Counted from the stretch's first letter, positions 7,917 to 18,700 are shown. The stretch is DNA of 64,000 nucleotides from JBOHRN01 sp050732775 (GCA_050732775.1 JBOHRN010000046.1:36105-100104); one strand, 5' to 3'. Translations and numbers: made by a program. The notes: generated by a model from the letters alone, not told the origin.

Positions 7917-9545
7917 CTAGGCCCACAACCGCCGCAGTGCCCACTCGCTGACCGCGAGCAGAATCAAAACGGCAAAGAGAAAGCTCAGCGTTCTACTCGA
8001 AAACGCTCCCCGCTCGACCCCGGGGGGGAGCAGGGAGGCGGCCACGGCCACGGCCGAATCGGCCGGAGCCATACGCCCTCCCGAGCTATCGGCCAGGAAG
8101 CCCAACCGGGCCCAACCGTCCGAGGGCACGGCGCCGGCGGCGGCGAGCGCCTCGAAGGCCCCGAGGGCGGGGCCGTCGCCGCCCCTGAGGGTGTACACGC
8201 CGGGCGTGGCCGGGACGAAGGCGGCGTGGTATACGCCCCCCGCCCGAGCGGCGAGGCCGAGAGCGTGAGAGCTCCCGTCCGGCCGCTCCAGCACTAGCAG
8301 GGGCGGCTCTTCGCCGCCCTCCAGGTCGTATACGGCCAGCTCCACCCGCTCGCCTACCATCCCGATCCGCCGTTCCGTCTGGACCAGGTAACGGCTCCGC
8401 AAGCCACCCGCCGCGTAGTCGGCTAGCCCGCGCCAAAAAGCGGCCAACTCCTCTCCGAAGCCTCGCTCCATCCGCCACCGCCACGTCTCCGCCAGCCCTA
8501 GCGTTACCATCCGGCCCCGCCCTAGCGGTTGCAGGGTTAGCAGCGGACCCGCACCCGAGCGCGCCGCCACGGTGGCTCCCGGGGGCGGGTCTCCCAGCCG
8601 CACCGAAGGGGTACTGAGGTCGGCGGCGGGGAGGGGAAGGAGCTCGGGGGGGAGCGACCAGTCGAGGGCGTCCGCACGGACCTCGGTGGCCGGGGCCGGG
8701 GCGTCCTCCCCGAGCCGAGCCCGGCCGGCCAAGATTACCCCCCCGCCCTCCCGCGACACATACGCCCGGAGGGCTCGCGCCGGTGCCGTACCCAGCGACG
8801 CGCCAGCCAGCACCACCACGGCGTCGTACTTCGCCAGCTCCCCAGCCGAGGCGGGCGGGGAGGACAGGTTTCCGACCTCAAAGCCCCGCCCCAAGGGCTG
8901 TACCAACTCCACCCTCGCTCTCGATTCTTCCAATGCCCGCACCACGAAACGCGACTCCCAGGTGGGTGGCCCGGCCACCACCAGGATACGGGGTGGCCCG
9001 GCCGGCCGTACCAGTGCGGCGGCCGTGCGGCTCTCTCCGCCGGCGGATACCGTCCAGCTCTGCCACCCCTCTTCGAGTGGCCGCACCCGGAGGCCGCCCT
9101 CCCCCCACCCCGCCCCCCCCACCACCACCCGAGCGCTGTCGAGCACCGCCCCTCCACTCGAAAGCCGTACCAAGACGGTGTCGTCCGGCCCTTCCCGTAC
9201 TCGAAACAAGATAGCCGCGGCGCGGCCGGTCCGCATGGGCGCGGGGTCGGGGACCACCAGCCGGGGCGGTACGAAGGGGTACGCCACGATCAAGGGCGCG
9301 CGAGCCGCCCCGGCCGATAGGAGCGACAGCTCCGGGGCCGAGGGCGGCTCTTCCGAATCGCGCAGGAGCGCGGAAGCGGAGAAGAACCCGTCCGCCAAGC
9401 GCGCGGGATCGGCCGCGTCCGCAGGTGAGACTCGCAACACCTCTTCATCGCCCCCTCCCTCCTCGCCCAGACCGGAGGCCAGCAGGAGTAGTAGCAGCGC
9501 CAGGAGTAAGCCGCGCAGAAGCCAAGCGCTGCCGTCGGCGTTCAT
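7917..9545 (-). CDS. Membrane protein with GATase1-like domain, last gene of MoxR/DUF58 cluster
   Basis: 542 residues with a leucine-rich membrane segment near the N terminus (about 9-25), a long extracytoplasmic part and a C-terminal membrane helix (about 517-540). The region around residues 165-270 (RILVVAGPPTWESRF, YDAVVVLAGASLG) looks like the class-I glutamine-amidotransferase fold found in C-terminal parts of BatA-linked membrane proteins. I see no convincing Cys nucleophile, so an enzymatic role is unlikely. It overlaps the DUF4159 gene by 4 nt and is translationally coupled to it. I read it as an envelope component of the cluster; its function is unknown. Confidence 0.72.
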   Translation of the reverse strand: MNADGSAWLLRGLLLALLLLLLASGLGEEGGGDEEVLRVSPADAADPARLADGFFSASALLRDSEEPPSAPELSLLSAGAARAPLIVAYPFVPPRLVVPDPAPMRTGRAAAILFRVREGPDDTVLVRLSSGGAVLDSARVVVGGAGWGEGGLRVRPLEEGWQSWTVSAGGESRTAAALVRPAGPPRILVVAGPPTWESRFVVRALEESRARVELVQPLGRGFEVGNLSSPPASAGELAKYDAVVVLAGASLGTAPARALRAYVSREGGGVILAGRARLGEDAPAPATEVRADALDWSLPPELLPLPAADLSTPSVRLGDPPPGATVAARSGAGPLLTLQPLGRGRMVTLGLAETWRWRMERGFGEELAAFWRGLADYAAGGLRSRYLVQTERRIGMVGERVELAVYDLEGGEEPPLLVLERPDGSSHALGLAARAGGVYHAAFVPATPGVYTLRGGDGPALGAFEALAAAGAVPSDGWARLGFLADSSGGRMAPADSAVAVAASLLPPGVERGAFSSRTLSFLFAVLILLAVSEWALRRLWA

Positions 9546-10231
9546 CTGGTGAGGGCGTAGACGATGATATTGACCCCCATGCGGGTGTTATCCACCGCCA
9601 TAAAACGTTTGTTCTCGGCGTGGTAGTTCCACTCCGAGGAGTAGTCCTTGGTGGAGTAGAGGAGTCCGACTCTTCCATCCACGGTCACCCCGTAGAGGTG
9701 GTCATGGACGATGCCGTCGCCCCACCCGCTCAGTTCGTGGCCGGTGGTGGGCGGGCCCTCGTCGAAGACGAAGAAGGTCCGGTATAGCTCGTGATGGTGC
9801 GGGATCTCTTGCAGGGCGCCGGGGCCAAAGAGGCGCGCGATTTCGGCGGTCACGGTGCGGTGGAAGGCGCCGTCGACGTCGCTGTTGTGGTCGTCGATGA
9901 ACAAGAATCCGCCCCGCTCCACGTACTCCAGCAGGTTGCGCGACTCGCGGGCGGTGAACTGGACCGGTAGGTGGCCGGTCAGGAAAACAAACGGGTGACG
10001 GAAGAGTTCGCGGCCCCCAAGATCCACGATGACCCCCTCGCGCGCCACGGGAATGGCGGTGTAGCGGGCGATGGAGTGAATCAGGTTGGAGGGCACCAAG
10101 GGAGCGGCGTCCCAATTTCCCGAGGCGTAGCGGACGGTGGCGAAGACGAACGGCTCGGGGGGGCTGACCGGCGCCGTGGCCGCCAGCCAGGGGAGCGGAA
10201 AGAGCAGCGTCGCGAGAGAGCGCGCTGTCAC
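9542..10231 (-). CDS. DUF4159 domain protein
   Basis: 229 residues with an N-terminal secretion signal (about 1-19) and a full DUF4159 domain. Family-typical features are FATVRYASGNWDA at the start of the mature part, LEYVERGGFLFIDDHNSD in the middle, and GDGIVHDHLYGV towards the end. The fold is related to glutamine amidotransferases, but the role is unknown. In many Bacteroidota, Planctomycetota and Gemmatimonadota genomes it lies in MoxR-DUF58-BatA clusters, as here. GTG start; it overlaps both neighbours by 4 nt, so it is part of one tightly coupled operon. Confidence 0.85.
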   Translation of the reverse strand: MTARSLATLLFPLPWLAATAPVSPPEPFVFATVRYASGNWDAAPLVPSNLIHSIARYTAIPVAREGVIVDLGGRELFRHPFVFLTGHLPVQFTARESRNLLEYVERGGFLFIDDHNSDVDGAFHRTVTAEIARLFGPGALQEIPHHHELYRTFFVFDEGPPTTGHELSGWGDGIVHDHLYGVTVDGRVGLLYSTKDYSSEWNYHAENKRFMAVDNTRMGVNIIVYALTR

Positions 10232-12498
10232 GGCGTCTCCCCGGCGAGCAGCCGGAAGTAGCGGGCCGACGCCGGGCCGGAGGCGGCGCGAACGGGTTCG
10301 GCTCCGCCCCGGCCGGCCGGGGAGAGGAGGACCCGGGCCCGGGCCAGGAGCCGTGAGGCAGCGTCTAAACGGCCCCGAGCAGCCTCTTCGCCCGCTCGTG
10401 ACACCAGGGCGGCGGCGTTAGGGTCGGCACCTTGCTTCAGGAGCCGGGCGGCTTGCTCCGACAGGAGCCGGGACCCTTCGCTCGGAGAGAGCGTGCTCAG
10501 CCGGTTCTCGACCCCGGCGAGCCAGCTATCCGGCCCAACCCCGGCGGCGGGCCGGAGGGGGCGGCGGCGCGCGGGGCTGACCCCGTCCGTCTCGCCCGTG
10601 CCCCGTGTCTCGGGCACGTCTACCACCGGCGCGGTGACTTCGCCGCGGGCGTACACCCGCTCGGCGTCCCTGCTCTCTATGATGATCTCCAGAGCGCGGT
10701 ACTGGTGGGGGATCGCCTGCGCCGGGCTACCCTGGTTCAGCTCCCGCTCGGCCGCCCACATGGCGTTATAGGCGTCCAGGAGCGGGTGGTCTACCGCGAT
10801 GATGGGGGCTTCGTCGTGCCGGTGGGCGTACTCCTCGGGTCGGCCCGTTCCCGTGGCCGCCGACGCCTCCTCCAAAACCTCCTCGCGCCGGTCCTCTTGG
10901 TCTTCTTGGCCTGGCTCGTGATCCTGCTCTTCGGCGCCGTGGTCGTGGCCCCCCGGCTGGTGCTCGTCCTGAAAGCCGATCTCCAGGTCCCGCGGCTGGA
11001 TGCCGGGGGTAACTCGGGTGAAGATCTGATCCCCTACCCGGGTGCGCAGCCGCCGCTGGAGCGCAGCGATATCTCCGGCCTCCTCCAGTACTTCGGCTGG
11101 GGGAGTCTCTGCCACCCGGTCGCGCAGCTCTTCGGTCATGATAATGAGCGTGCGCTGGCTCAGGATGGGGTCTTGCTCCAACTCGAGAGGAGCGCCTATC
11201 AGGGTGGTTACCGTATAGAGTTCGTCCTCTCGGGCCACCCGGATTACCCGTGTCTCCGAGACGCCCTCTCCCGGTCCAGTAACGGTGTTCCGGTCGCGGG
11301 CCACGGCCCGAAAGTGGACCACGTCTCCGGGGTGCAGGTCGAGCCCGGCCAGGGCCACGGCAGCCTCTCCTGTTACCGACCCCCCTCCGCCGCGCCGGGT
11401 TCGGTCCCAACCGGTAACGCCCTGCTCGAAAGAGTACGACTCGCCGCTCCCGCGGGTGCGTATCCAGCCAAGGGCGAAGCTGCCCACGCCGTGGTCGTCG
11501 CTCGCCCCGGCCCGGAAGTGGACGGTACCCCGCCCCGCCGCTAGCACCATGTCTTCGCCGGGCGCGTGCAAGGTTACTTCGGGCGGTCGGTCGGGGGTGA
11601 CCGATACGGGGACCACCCGTCGCGCCTGCGCGCCGCCTTCGCCCTGGGCCCAGAACGACAGCCCCCGATCTCCGGGCCTTACCGTCCACGCCGCGTGCCA
11701 GCTGCGAGCTCTCCATTCAACCGGGAGTGCGCGGCCGTCGAGAAGGCGCACTTCCAGCCGGGGCCAGAAACCAACCCCCTCCACGCGCACCCGGGAACCG
11801 GCCAAAGCCGCCAGCACGCCGGCGCCGGGCACGCTGTACTCGGGGGCGCGGGTGTAAGCGGGCGGGCGGATGGTCCAGCGGAACTCCCCGAACACCGCCG
11901 CGCCGCCCTCTGCTCCGGGCACGGTGTCGCGCGGGTAGACGGGCGGGGGGAGGGGGTGGTCGGACGGAGAGAGCCAACGGCCGGCGAGAGCGGGGCCGCC
12001 GCCGGGGTAGATCAGTAGTAGCGCCAGGGTGGGAAGTGTGGCCGCACCCAAGCTTAGCGACGCCACCGATGGGAGCATCGGGGTGAGCCGGCGGACGTCG
12101 AGCTGCTCCCTGAGCCCGGCGACCTGCCGAAGGAGGGCACGGGCGGCGGGAGTGTCCTTCGTTCCGGCCGAGAGCGCGGTAACCAGGCGGTTGTCCAGGG
12201 CGGGTTCCCGTTCTTCCAGGTAGAGGGCCACCCGTTCGTCACTGGGACTGAGCCGGAGCCGCCGGGACTTCCACGCCAGGGGCAGCAGCGCGGCGCACAG
12301 GGGAAGGTAGCGCAGTACGCGGCGGAGCTCGGGAGAGAGCCCCACCAAAAGGTCCACGGCGACCAGGAGAACGGCTGCTCCCAACAGCAAAGTAAGCGAT
12401 GATAGCACCGACACCAGCACGGATCGCAACACCAAACGGCGCCGCGCCGGGCCGATTAGCCCGGGGAGCCAGGTAAGGGTTGCCGTTGGTGCTGTCAT
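10228..12498 (-). CDS. DUF4175-like membrane protein of the MoxR/DUF58 cluster
   Basis: A 756-residue protein with two membrane helices near the N terminus (about 22-45 and 57-78). A large extracytoplasmic part follows, with beta-rich repeats and an acidic/His-rich linker near residues 525-560 (HDHGAEEQDHEPG). The C terminus is helical and TPR-like. It matches the general plan of DUF4175 proteins that accompany MoxR, DUF58 and BatA. I place the start at ATG 12498, where TGATG joins it to the stop of the BatA-like gene. The reading frame stays open upstream but would run into that gene. Function is unknown; a scaffold or chaperone for envelope metalloproteins is a guess based on the cluster. 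Confidence 0.78.
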   Translation of the reverse strand: MTAPTATLTWLPGLIGPARRRLVLRSVLVSVLSSLTLLLGAAVLLVAVDLLVGLSPELRRVLRYLPLCAALLPLAWKSRRLRLSPSDERVALYLEEREPALDNRLVTALSAGTKDTPAARALLRQVAGLREQLDVRRLTPMLPSVASLSLGAATLPTLALLLIYPGGGPALAGRWLSPSDHPLPPPVYPRDTVPGAEGGAAVFGEFRWTIRPPAYTRAPEYSVPGAGVLAALAGSRVRVEGVGFWPRLEVRLLDGRALPVEWRARSWHAAWTVRPGDRGLSFWAQGEGGAQARRVVPVSVTPDRPPEVTLHAPGEDMVLAAGRGTVHFRAGASDDHGVGSFALGWIRTRGSGESYSFEQGVTGWDRTRRGGGGSVTGEAAVALAGLDLHPGDVVHFRAVARDRNTVTGPGEGVSETRVIRVAREDELYTVTTLIGAPLELEQDPILSQRTLIIMTEELRDRVAETPPAEVLEEAGDIAALQRRLRTRVGDQIFTRVTPGIQPRDLEIGFQDEHQPGGHDHGAEEQDHEPGQEDQEDRREEVLEEASAATGTGRPEEYAHRHDEAPIIAVDHPLLDAYNAMWAAERELNQGSPAQAIPHQYRALEIIIESRDAERVYARGEVTAPVVDVPETRGTGETDGVSPARRRPLRPAAGVGPDSWLAGVENRLSTLSPSEGSRLLSEQAARLLKQGADPNAAALVSRAGEEAARGRLDAASRLLARARVLLSPAGRGGAEPVRAASGPASARYFRLLAGETP

Positions 12499-13856
12499 CA
12501 ACTCTCTCTCCGTCTTGTCGCCACCACTGTCTCCAGAACCGCCGTGGCCAGCGCCGCGAGCAGGAACCACCTCCAGAGCGGGACGCCCTCGGCCGGGCCC
12601 AGCCACGAGCGCAGCTGTACGGTACGGCCCCCCTCTCCCCGCAGCACCTGTAAAGCGCCCGCGTCCAGAGGCTGCTTATCCATACCGGGAGCGGGGCCAC
12701 CGGTTCCGGGCTGGCATCCGGCCGCCAACCGAGCCAGCAGCTCCGGATAACCGGGGTCGAGCGGCAGCTCGCCACCCTCCGGGGAGGCGGCCAAAAAGAC
12801 CGCGCACCCCGCGCCCACCCGGCTCGCCGCGGCGGCCGGGCGGCCGTCGCTCCAGCGGGCTAAAACGCGAGCGCCTGGCCGGGCGCGACCCCGGGAGGAG
12901 CCCGCCGCCCCAGACAGCGTTGAGCCGCCCGGCAGGAAGATCGGTCCGCCGGCCACTACTGCTTCGTCAAAGGTCCACGGCAGCACCCCTCGCAGTAGCG
13001 GCGAAACGCCGCCCCCGCCGGCCACCACCGTGGCGCCACTGCGCACCCGTTCCAGGAGCGCGGCGGCGTCAATACCCGCCGTGTCCGCGATAAGGTACAC
13101 GCCGGCGGGGTCTCGGTCCGCGGCTGTCCAGCCGGACGCCTCGAGCGCGGCCGCGGCGTAACCCTTTCCCCCCAGCACCCGGAAGGTGCCGGGCTCGCCA
13201 GCAAGGGGAGAAGAGCTAGCTCTTTCTTCCCCGCCGGAAACGCGAACGAGCTGGAGCCGCCCCGGCCAAGCGAGCTCGCGCAGGGCGCCGGTTCCCTCCC
13301 CCCACCCCCGCCATGAAAAATCCGACACCAGCGTGACACGCAGCGAATCCGCTTCCGCGAGCGCCCGCCCGGCCGGCCGGATGGAAGCAAGTGCTGCCCG
13401 GTAGTCGCTCGCCCCCCTTCCCCGATGGCTGGAGGCGAGGGAATCGAGCCGGGCGCGCGTGACCTGGTCGGGCGGGATCAGCTCGTACACTGTGTCGAAG
13501 AGGACCAAGCCAGCCCGCCGATTCCGCGCTAGATCCACCGCCTTTCCCCACCCCACCCCTGCCAACCCCCGGTCGAGAATTACCAGCTCCACCGTTCCCT
13601 GGCGGTGAGGCACCCAGCGGGGAGCCGAAAAGCTGGCGCCCGCCAACAGGAGCAAAGTAACTCGCAGCAGGAGCAGGAAGAGGTCGGAGGGGCGGCGGTT
13701 GAGGCGCAGGGTGGCGCGCGCTCCCGGCTCGAGGAAGCGGGCGGTGGGCAGCGGCGCCCTCTCCGGCGGACGGCGGGCGATAAGGTGGAGGATAAGGGGG
13801 ATCGCCGCAGCCGCCAGGGCGGCGTATAGGAACCCCGGTTGGGCAAAGTCGAGCAC
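12498..13856 (-). CDS. BatA-like membrane protein with degenerate von Willebrand A domain
   Basis: 452 residues. The N terminus (FAQPGFLYAALAAAAIPLILHLIARR) is the typical BatA N-terminal membrane domain, followed by a second helix (about 58-78). A von Willebrand A-like domain follows, and a last helix lies near the C terminus (about 428-445). In the A domain the metal-binding DxSxS is replaced by DRGLAG, so metal-dependent adhesion is probably lost. GTG start. It stands between the DUF58 gene (24 nt upstream) and the DUF4175-like gene. BatA/B proteins are thought to work with MoxR ATPases at the membrane, but no exact role is known. Confidence 0.8.
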   Translation of the reverse strand: MLDFAQPGFLYAALAAAAIPLILHLIARRPPERAPLPTARFLEPGARATLRLNRRPSDLFLLLLRVTLLLLAGASFSAPRWVPHRQGTVELVILDRGLAGVGWGKAVDLARNRRAGLVLFDTVYELIPPDQVTRARLDSLASSHRGRGASDYRAALASIRPAGRALAEADSLRVTLVSDFSWRGWGEGTGALRELAWPGRLQLVRVSGGEERASSSPLAGEPGTFRVLGGKGYAAAALEASGWTAADRDPAGVYLIADTAGIDAAALLERVRSGATVVAGGGGVSPLLRGVLPWTFDEAVVAGGPIFLPGGSTLSGAAGSSRGRARPGARVLARWSDGRPAAAASRVGAGCAVFLAASPEGGELPLDPGYPELLARLAAGCQPGTGGPAPGMDKQPLDAGALQVLRGEGGRTVQLRSWLGPAEGVPLWRWFLLAALATAVLETVVATRRRES

Positions 13857-13879
13857 GCGCTAAAAGACGGTTGAAGGAG

Positions 13880-14779
13880 TTAAACCCCGCGCGCGGCTAC
13901 CCAGACGGCCAACGCCCGCTCGAGCGGATCGCGGGTGGTGAGCGGAAGGTACTCCGCTCCCCGGTCGCGCAGCCCGGCCGCGAGGCGCGCGTAGTAGCGC
14001 CCCAAGCGGCGCGTGTACCCCTGGTCCTTTTCCGGAACGGCGGGGATCTCTTGCTCGGGACTCTCCGGGTCAAAGAAGCGGCCAGCGCCCGGCGGCTCGT
14101 CGCCCAACTCCGCCGGGGTCAAGATACGCATAACCATGACCTCGTCTCCCCGCGCCCGCAGCCGTCCCACCGCGCTGAGGAGAAAGTCCCCATCGTCCGG
14201 CTCCAGCAGATCCGAGATCAAGATTACCCGTCCCCGCCGCGGCAGACGCTCACCCACCCGGTCCAGCACCCGCGACGCACCCCCGGCTCCATCCGTACTG
14301 AGCCGCTCCAACTGGAGCAAGAGGTCGTGCAGGTGGCCCTTGCGGTTACGGGGAGGGAGCAGCAGCCGGTCGCCGCCGCCGAAGGTGGCCAGTCCCACGG
14401 CGTCGCTTGACGCCAGCATCAGGTGCCCCAGCACGGCCGCCAGCAGGACCGCGTAGCGGTGCTTGGTGAGACCGCTTCGGCCCGCGTACGCCATCGAGCG
14501 GGAGCCGTCGAGAACCAGGTAGGCCCGCAGATTGGACTCTTCCCGGAACTCCCGCGCGTAGAGCCGGTCGGTGCGGCCGTACAGCTTCCAGTCCAGGTAC
14601 CGGAGGTCGTCTCCCTGCTGGTAGGGCCGGTGGCGCGCGAACTCCTCGCCCGAGCCCCGGTGCGGCGAGCGGTGGCGGCCAGCCACGAAGCCGCCCACCA
14701 CCCGCCGGGCGATGATCTCCAGGCCGCCGAGCCGCTCCAGCAGCTCGGGAGAGAGCAGAGTGCCTGCGGCGGCCGGCAC
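13880..14779 (-). CDS. DUF58 domain protein with von Willebrand A fold
   Basis: 299 residues with the DUF58 signature HRSPHRGSGEEFARHRPYQ, then GDDLRYLDWKLYGRTDRLY, then an A domain with an intact MIDAS loop (LDGSRSM). It is a cytoplasmic partner of MoxR ATPases and is usually encoded next to them. GTG at 14779 is chosen as start because it lies 2 nt after the moxR stop and just before the conserved region. The frame is open upstream only inside moxR. Here the MIDAS is canonical, unlike that of the BatA-like neighbour, which suggests the two A domains have different tasks. Confidence 0.88.
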   Translation of the reverse strand: MPAAAGTLLSPELLERLGGLEIIARRVVGGFVAGRHRSPHRGSGEEFARHRPYQQGDDLRYLDWKLYGRTDRLYAREFREESNLRAYLVLDGSRSMAYAGRSGLTKHRYAVLLAAVLGHLMLASSDAVGLATFGGGDRLLLPPRNRKGHLHDLLLQLERLSTDGAGGASRVLDRVGERLPRRGRVILISDLLEPDDGDFLLSAVGRLRARGDEVMVMRILTPAELGDEPPGAGRFFDPESPEQEIPAVPEKDQGYTRRLGRYYARLAAGLRDRGAEYLPLTTRDPLERALAVWVAARGV

Positions 14780-14781
14780 GC

Positions 14782-15783
14782 TTACAGGCCGCTCACCGGC
14801 GGCTCGACCCGCCGGGTAACGGCGTCGACCAGATCGTCGGCGTCTACGCCCTCGGCCTCGGCGTGAAAGTTCAGCAAAACACGGTGCCGTAGGGCCGGGT
14901 GCGCTACCGCCCGGACGTCTTCCGGGGTGATATGCACACGTCCGTGTAAGAAAGCGCGCGCCTTGGCCCCCAGGATGAGCGACTGGCCGGCGCGGGGGCC
15001 AGCCCCCCACCGCACCCACTTGGACACCTCTGGGACCGCGGACCGGTCGTCCGGCCGGGTGGCGCGTACCAGGGCGGCCGCGTAACGGTAGAGCGAATCG
15101 GCAACGGGGAGCTGGCGCACGTGGCTCCGGGTTTCCAGGATGCGCTCCGCGTCCAGCACCCGGGTAAGCCCAACTTCGTCGCCGCCGGTGGTTTGGGCCA
15201 AAATCTCGATCTCTTCGGGCTCGGATGGGTAGTCGAGCCGGATGTAGAGCATGAAACGGTCGAGTTGGGCCTCGGGGAGAGGGTAAGTGCCCTCCTGCTC
15301 GATGGGGTTCTGGGTGGCGAGCACGAAGAAGGGCTGGGGCAGGAGCAGGTCCTCGCCCCCAGCGGTCACGCGTCCCTCTTGCATCGCCTCCAACAGGGCG
15401 GCCTGGGTTTTGGGCGGGGTACGGTTGATCTCGTCGGCGAGCAGCACGTTGGTGAACACCGGGCCGCGCAGAAAACGGACCCCCCGCCGGCCGGTGGCGC
15501 GGTCTTCCTCCATCACCTCGGTGCCGGTAATGTCACTCGGCATCAAGTCGGGGGTAAACTGGACCCGCCGGAACTCCAACGACATCGCCTCGGCGAGCGT
15601 GCGCACCAGCAGAGTCTTGGCCAGACCCGGCACCCCCTCGAGCAGGCCGTGGCCGCCGGCTAGCAGACAGATCAGCACCTCCTCCACCGCCTGGCGCTGG
15701 CCTACGATGCGCTTGCCGATCTCTGCGCTGAGAGCTTCCGCCGCCCCCCGTAGCGCGTCGATCATCTGTTCGTCGGTCAGCAT
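14782..15783 (-). CDS. MoxR-family AAA+ ATPase
   Basis: 333 residues with the MoxR core: IVGQRQAVEEVL, Walker A GVPGLAKT, the VQFTPDLMPSDITG segment, Walker B LLADEINR, sensor 1 ATQNPIEQEGTYPLPEAQLDRF, and the C-terminal lid. MoxR ATPases act as chaperones that activate or load metal into partner proteins carrying von Willebrand A domains. ATG at 15783 begins at the conserved N terminus, 16 nt after carB. It is the first gene of the MoxR-DUF58-BatA-DUF4175-DUF4159 series. Confidence 0.93.
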   Translation of the reverse strand: MLTDEQMIDALRGAAEALSAEIGKRIVGQRQAVEEVLICLLAGGHGLLEGVPGLAKTLLVRTLAEAMSLEFRRVQFTPDLMPSDITGTEVMEEDRATGRRGVRFLRGPVFTNVLLADEINRTPPKTQAALLEAMQEGRVTAGGEDLLLPQPFFVLATQNPIEQEGTYPLPEAQLDRFMLYIRLDYPSEPEEIEILAQTTGGDEVGLTRVLDAERILETRSHVRQLPVADSLYRYAAALVRATRPDDRSAVPEVSKWVRWGAGPRAGQSLILGAKARAFLHGRVHITPEDVRAVAHPALRHRVLLNFHAEAEGVDADDLVDAVTRRVEPPVSGL

Positions 15784-15799
15784 CACACGCTCCTCCGGG

Positions 15800-18700
15800 T
15801 CACGCGGGTATCGGCTCCTCCGGCCGGCCCCGGTAAGCGGCGGGCGGGTCGTGGCGCGCCCCGGAGCGGTCTTGCAGCGGGCGGACCTCCCGCTTTCTGC
15901 TGCGCAGCGCGCTGATCGCGTCGGCCGCCGCCGACGCCGCCGACATGGTGGTGATATACGGCACCCCGTGGGCCAGGGCGGCGCGGCGGGTAGCGTAATC
16001 GTCATACTGGGACTGCTTGCCGAGAGGCGTATTGATGAGCAGGGCTACTTCGCCGGAGATGATGCGGTCGGCCATGTTCGGGCGTCCTTCGTTCACCTTG
16101 TAGACGTGCTCGCAGGGGACGCCGCGTTTGCGCAGGTAGCGCGCGGTACCGTCGGTGGCGAGCACCCGGAACCCCATATCGTGGAGTCGCCGTATCACCG
16201 GCGTGACCGCCGGCTTGTCGCGGTCGTTCACAGTCACGATCACCGTGCCTTGTAAAGGAAGCGGCATGCCGGCGGAGATCTGCGCCTTGGCGAAGGCCAT
16301 GCCGAAGGAGTCGTCGATACCCATCGCCTCGCCCGTGGAACGCATCTCCGGACCGCAGAGGGGGTCCACGCCCGGGAGCTTCAGGAAGGGGAAGACCGCC
16401 TCCTTGACCGCCACGCCGTGGGGAGACAGCTCGCCGGGAAGATCGAACGCCGCCAGCCGCTCTCCGGTCATGAGACGAGCGGCTACGCGGGCGAGTGGCA
16501 CGCCGGTGGCCTTGGAGACAAAGGGCACGGTGCGGGAGGCGCGCGGATTCACTTCGAGCACGTACACCACCCCGTCAACGATGGCAAATTGGAGGTTGAT
16601 CAGCCCCACCACCCTCAACTCCAGGGCGAAACGCCGCGTGAGGTGGCGGATCTCGTTAAGCTCCCGATCGCTGAGCTTGTAAGCGGGCAGCACGCACGCC
16701 GAATCCCCGGAGTGTACGCCCGCCTCCTCGATATGCTGCATGACTCCGCCGATCACCACGCTCTCGCCATCGCACAAGGCGTCCACGTCGACCTCGACCG
16801 CGTCCTCCAGGAAGCGGTCGATGAGGACCGGGCGGTCTCCCGAGACGAGCAGTGCCTGTTCAAAGAAGCGGCCGAGAGTGTGTTCGTCGTAGACGATCTC
16901 CATGCCCGCTCCGCCCAGCACGTAGCTCGGCCTGAGCAGCACCGGATAGCCGATGCGTCCGGCGACGGCCGCGGCTTCGTCCCCGCTCGCCGCCATCCCG
17001 TTGGCTGGTTGCTCCGCGCCGATCTCTCGCGCCAGCCGCTCGAACCGCTCCCGGTCCTCGGCCCTGTCGATGGCGTCGGCCGGCGTACCGAAAATCGGCA
17101 CTCCGGCTCGTTCCAAGGAGGCTACCAGCTTGAGCGGCGTCTGTCCGCCCAGCTGCACGATCACGCCGTCGGGTTGCTCCACCCGCACGATCTCGAGCAC
17201 GTCTTCCACGGTGAGCGGCTCGAAGTATAGCTTGTCCGATGTATCGAAGTCGGTGGAGACGGTCTCCGGGTTGGAGTTGACCATGATCGTCTGCCAGCCC
17301 GCCTCGCGCAGCGCCAGCGCCGCCTGCACGCAGCAGTAGTCAAACTCGACACCCTGGCCGATGCGGTTGGGACCGCTACCCAAGATCATGACCTTGCGGC
17401 CCTCGCTGGGCTCGGCCTCGTCTTCGCTGTCGTAGGAGGAGTAGAGGTACGGAGTGAGGGCCGGAAACTCACCCGCGCAGGTGTCGACCCGGTTGAAAAC
17501 CGCCTCCACCCCGAGCTCCGCCCGCCTGCGGCGCACCACCTCCTCGGTCTCGCCTCCGAGCCGGGCGAGCTGACCATCCGAAAACCCCATCTGCTTCATC
17601 CGGCGGAGCTCTTCGGAGTCCGGCAGTGACAGCTCCCGGTACCACTCCCCGGCCTCTACCAACGTGTTCAGCTGGGCGATAAACCACGGGTCGAGCCCAG
17701 TGAGCCCCGAGACGCGCCCCACGCTCCACCCCCGCTCCAGCGCCCGCTTGATCTGAAAGGGGCGCTCGGGTGTGGGGCGCCGCAGCGCCGCCTCCAACCC
17801 AGCGTCGCTGGCGTCGGGGAGCCCGTCGGTTCCGGGTTCCGAAGCTGTCTCCCACCCGTCTCGCCCGCTCTCCAGCGCCCGGATCGCTTTCTGCCACGCC
17901 GCGTGGAAGGTGCGACCGATGGCCATCGACTCTCCGATGGCCTTCATCTGCACCCCCAGAGTGCGGTCAGTGGAGGGGAACTTCTCGAAGGCGAAGCGGG
18001 GAAACTTGACCACCACGTAGTCGAGCACCGGCTCGAAACACGCCGAGGTGGTGCGGGTGATGGCGTTGGGGAGCTCGTCGAGCCGGTAGCCCACGGCCAG
18101 CTTGGCGCCGACCCTGGCGATGGGGTAGCCGGTGGCCTTCGAGGCGAGGGCCGAGGAGCGGGAAACACGCGGGTTCATCTCGACCACCAGCAGCTCCCCG
18201 TCAGCGGGGTTGACGGCGAACTGAACGTTGCACCCCCCCGCCTCCACGCCGATCTCCCGGATGACGGCTAGGGCGGCCGAACGCATGCGCTGGTACTCGA
18301 AGTCCGAGAGTGTTTGCGCGGGGGCCACTGTGATGGAGTCGCCGGTGTGGACTCCCATGGGGTCCACGTTCTCGATCGAACAGACCACTATGGCGTTGTC
18401 CGCGCCGTCTCGGACCACCTCCAGCTCGAACTCCTTCCACCCGATTACCGAACGGTCGACTTGGAGTTGGCCGACGGGGGATAGGGCCAGCCCCAGCCGC
18501 GCCTGCGCCTCGAACTCTTCCCGGTTGTAGGCGATGCCGCCACCCGAACCGCCGAGCGTGAAGGAGGGACGGACGATGGCGGGGTAGCCGGTCTCTTCCA
18601 CGATGGCTAGGGCCTGGTCCAGGGTGCGGGCGAAGCCGCCGTGCGGCACGGCCAGCCCGACGCGGGCCATCGCCCGGGCAAATTCTTCCCGGTCTTCGGC

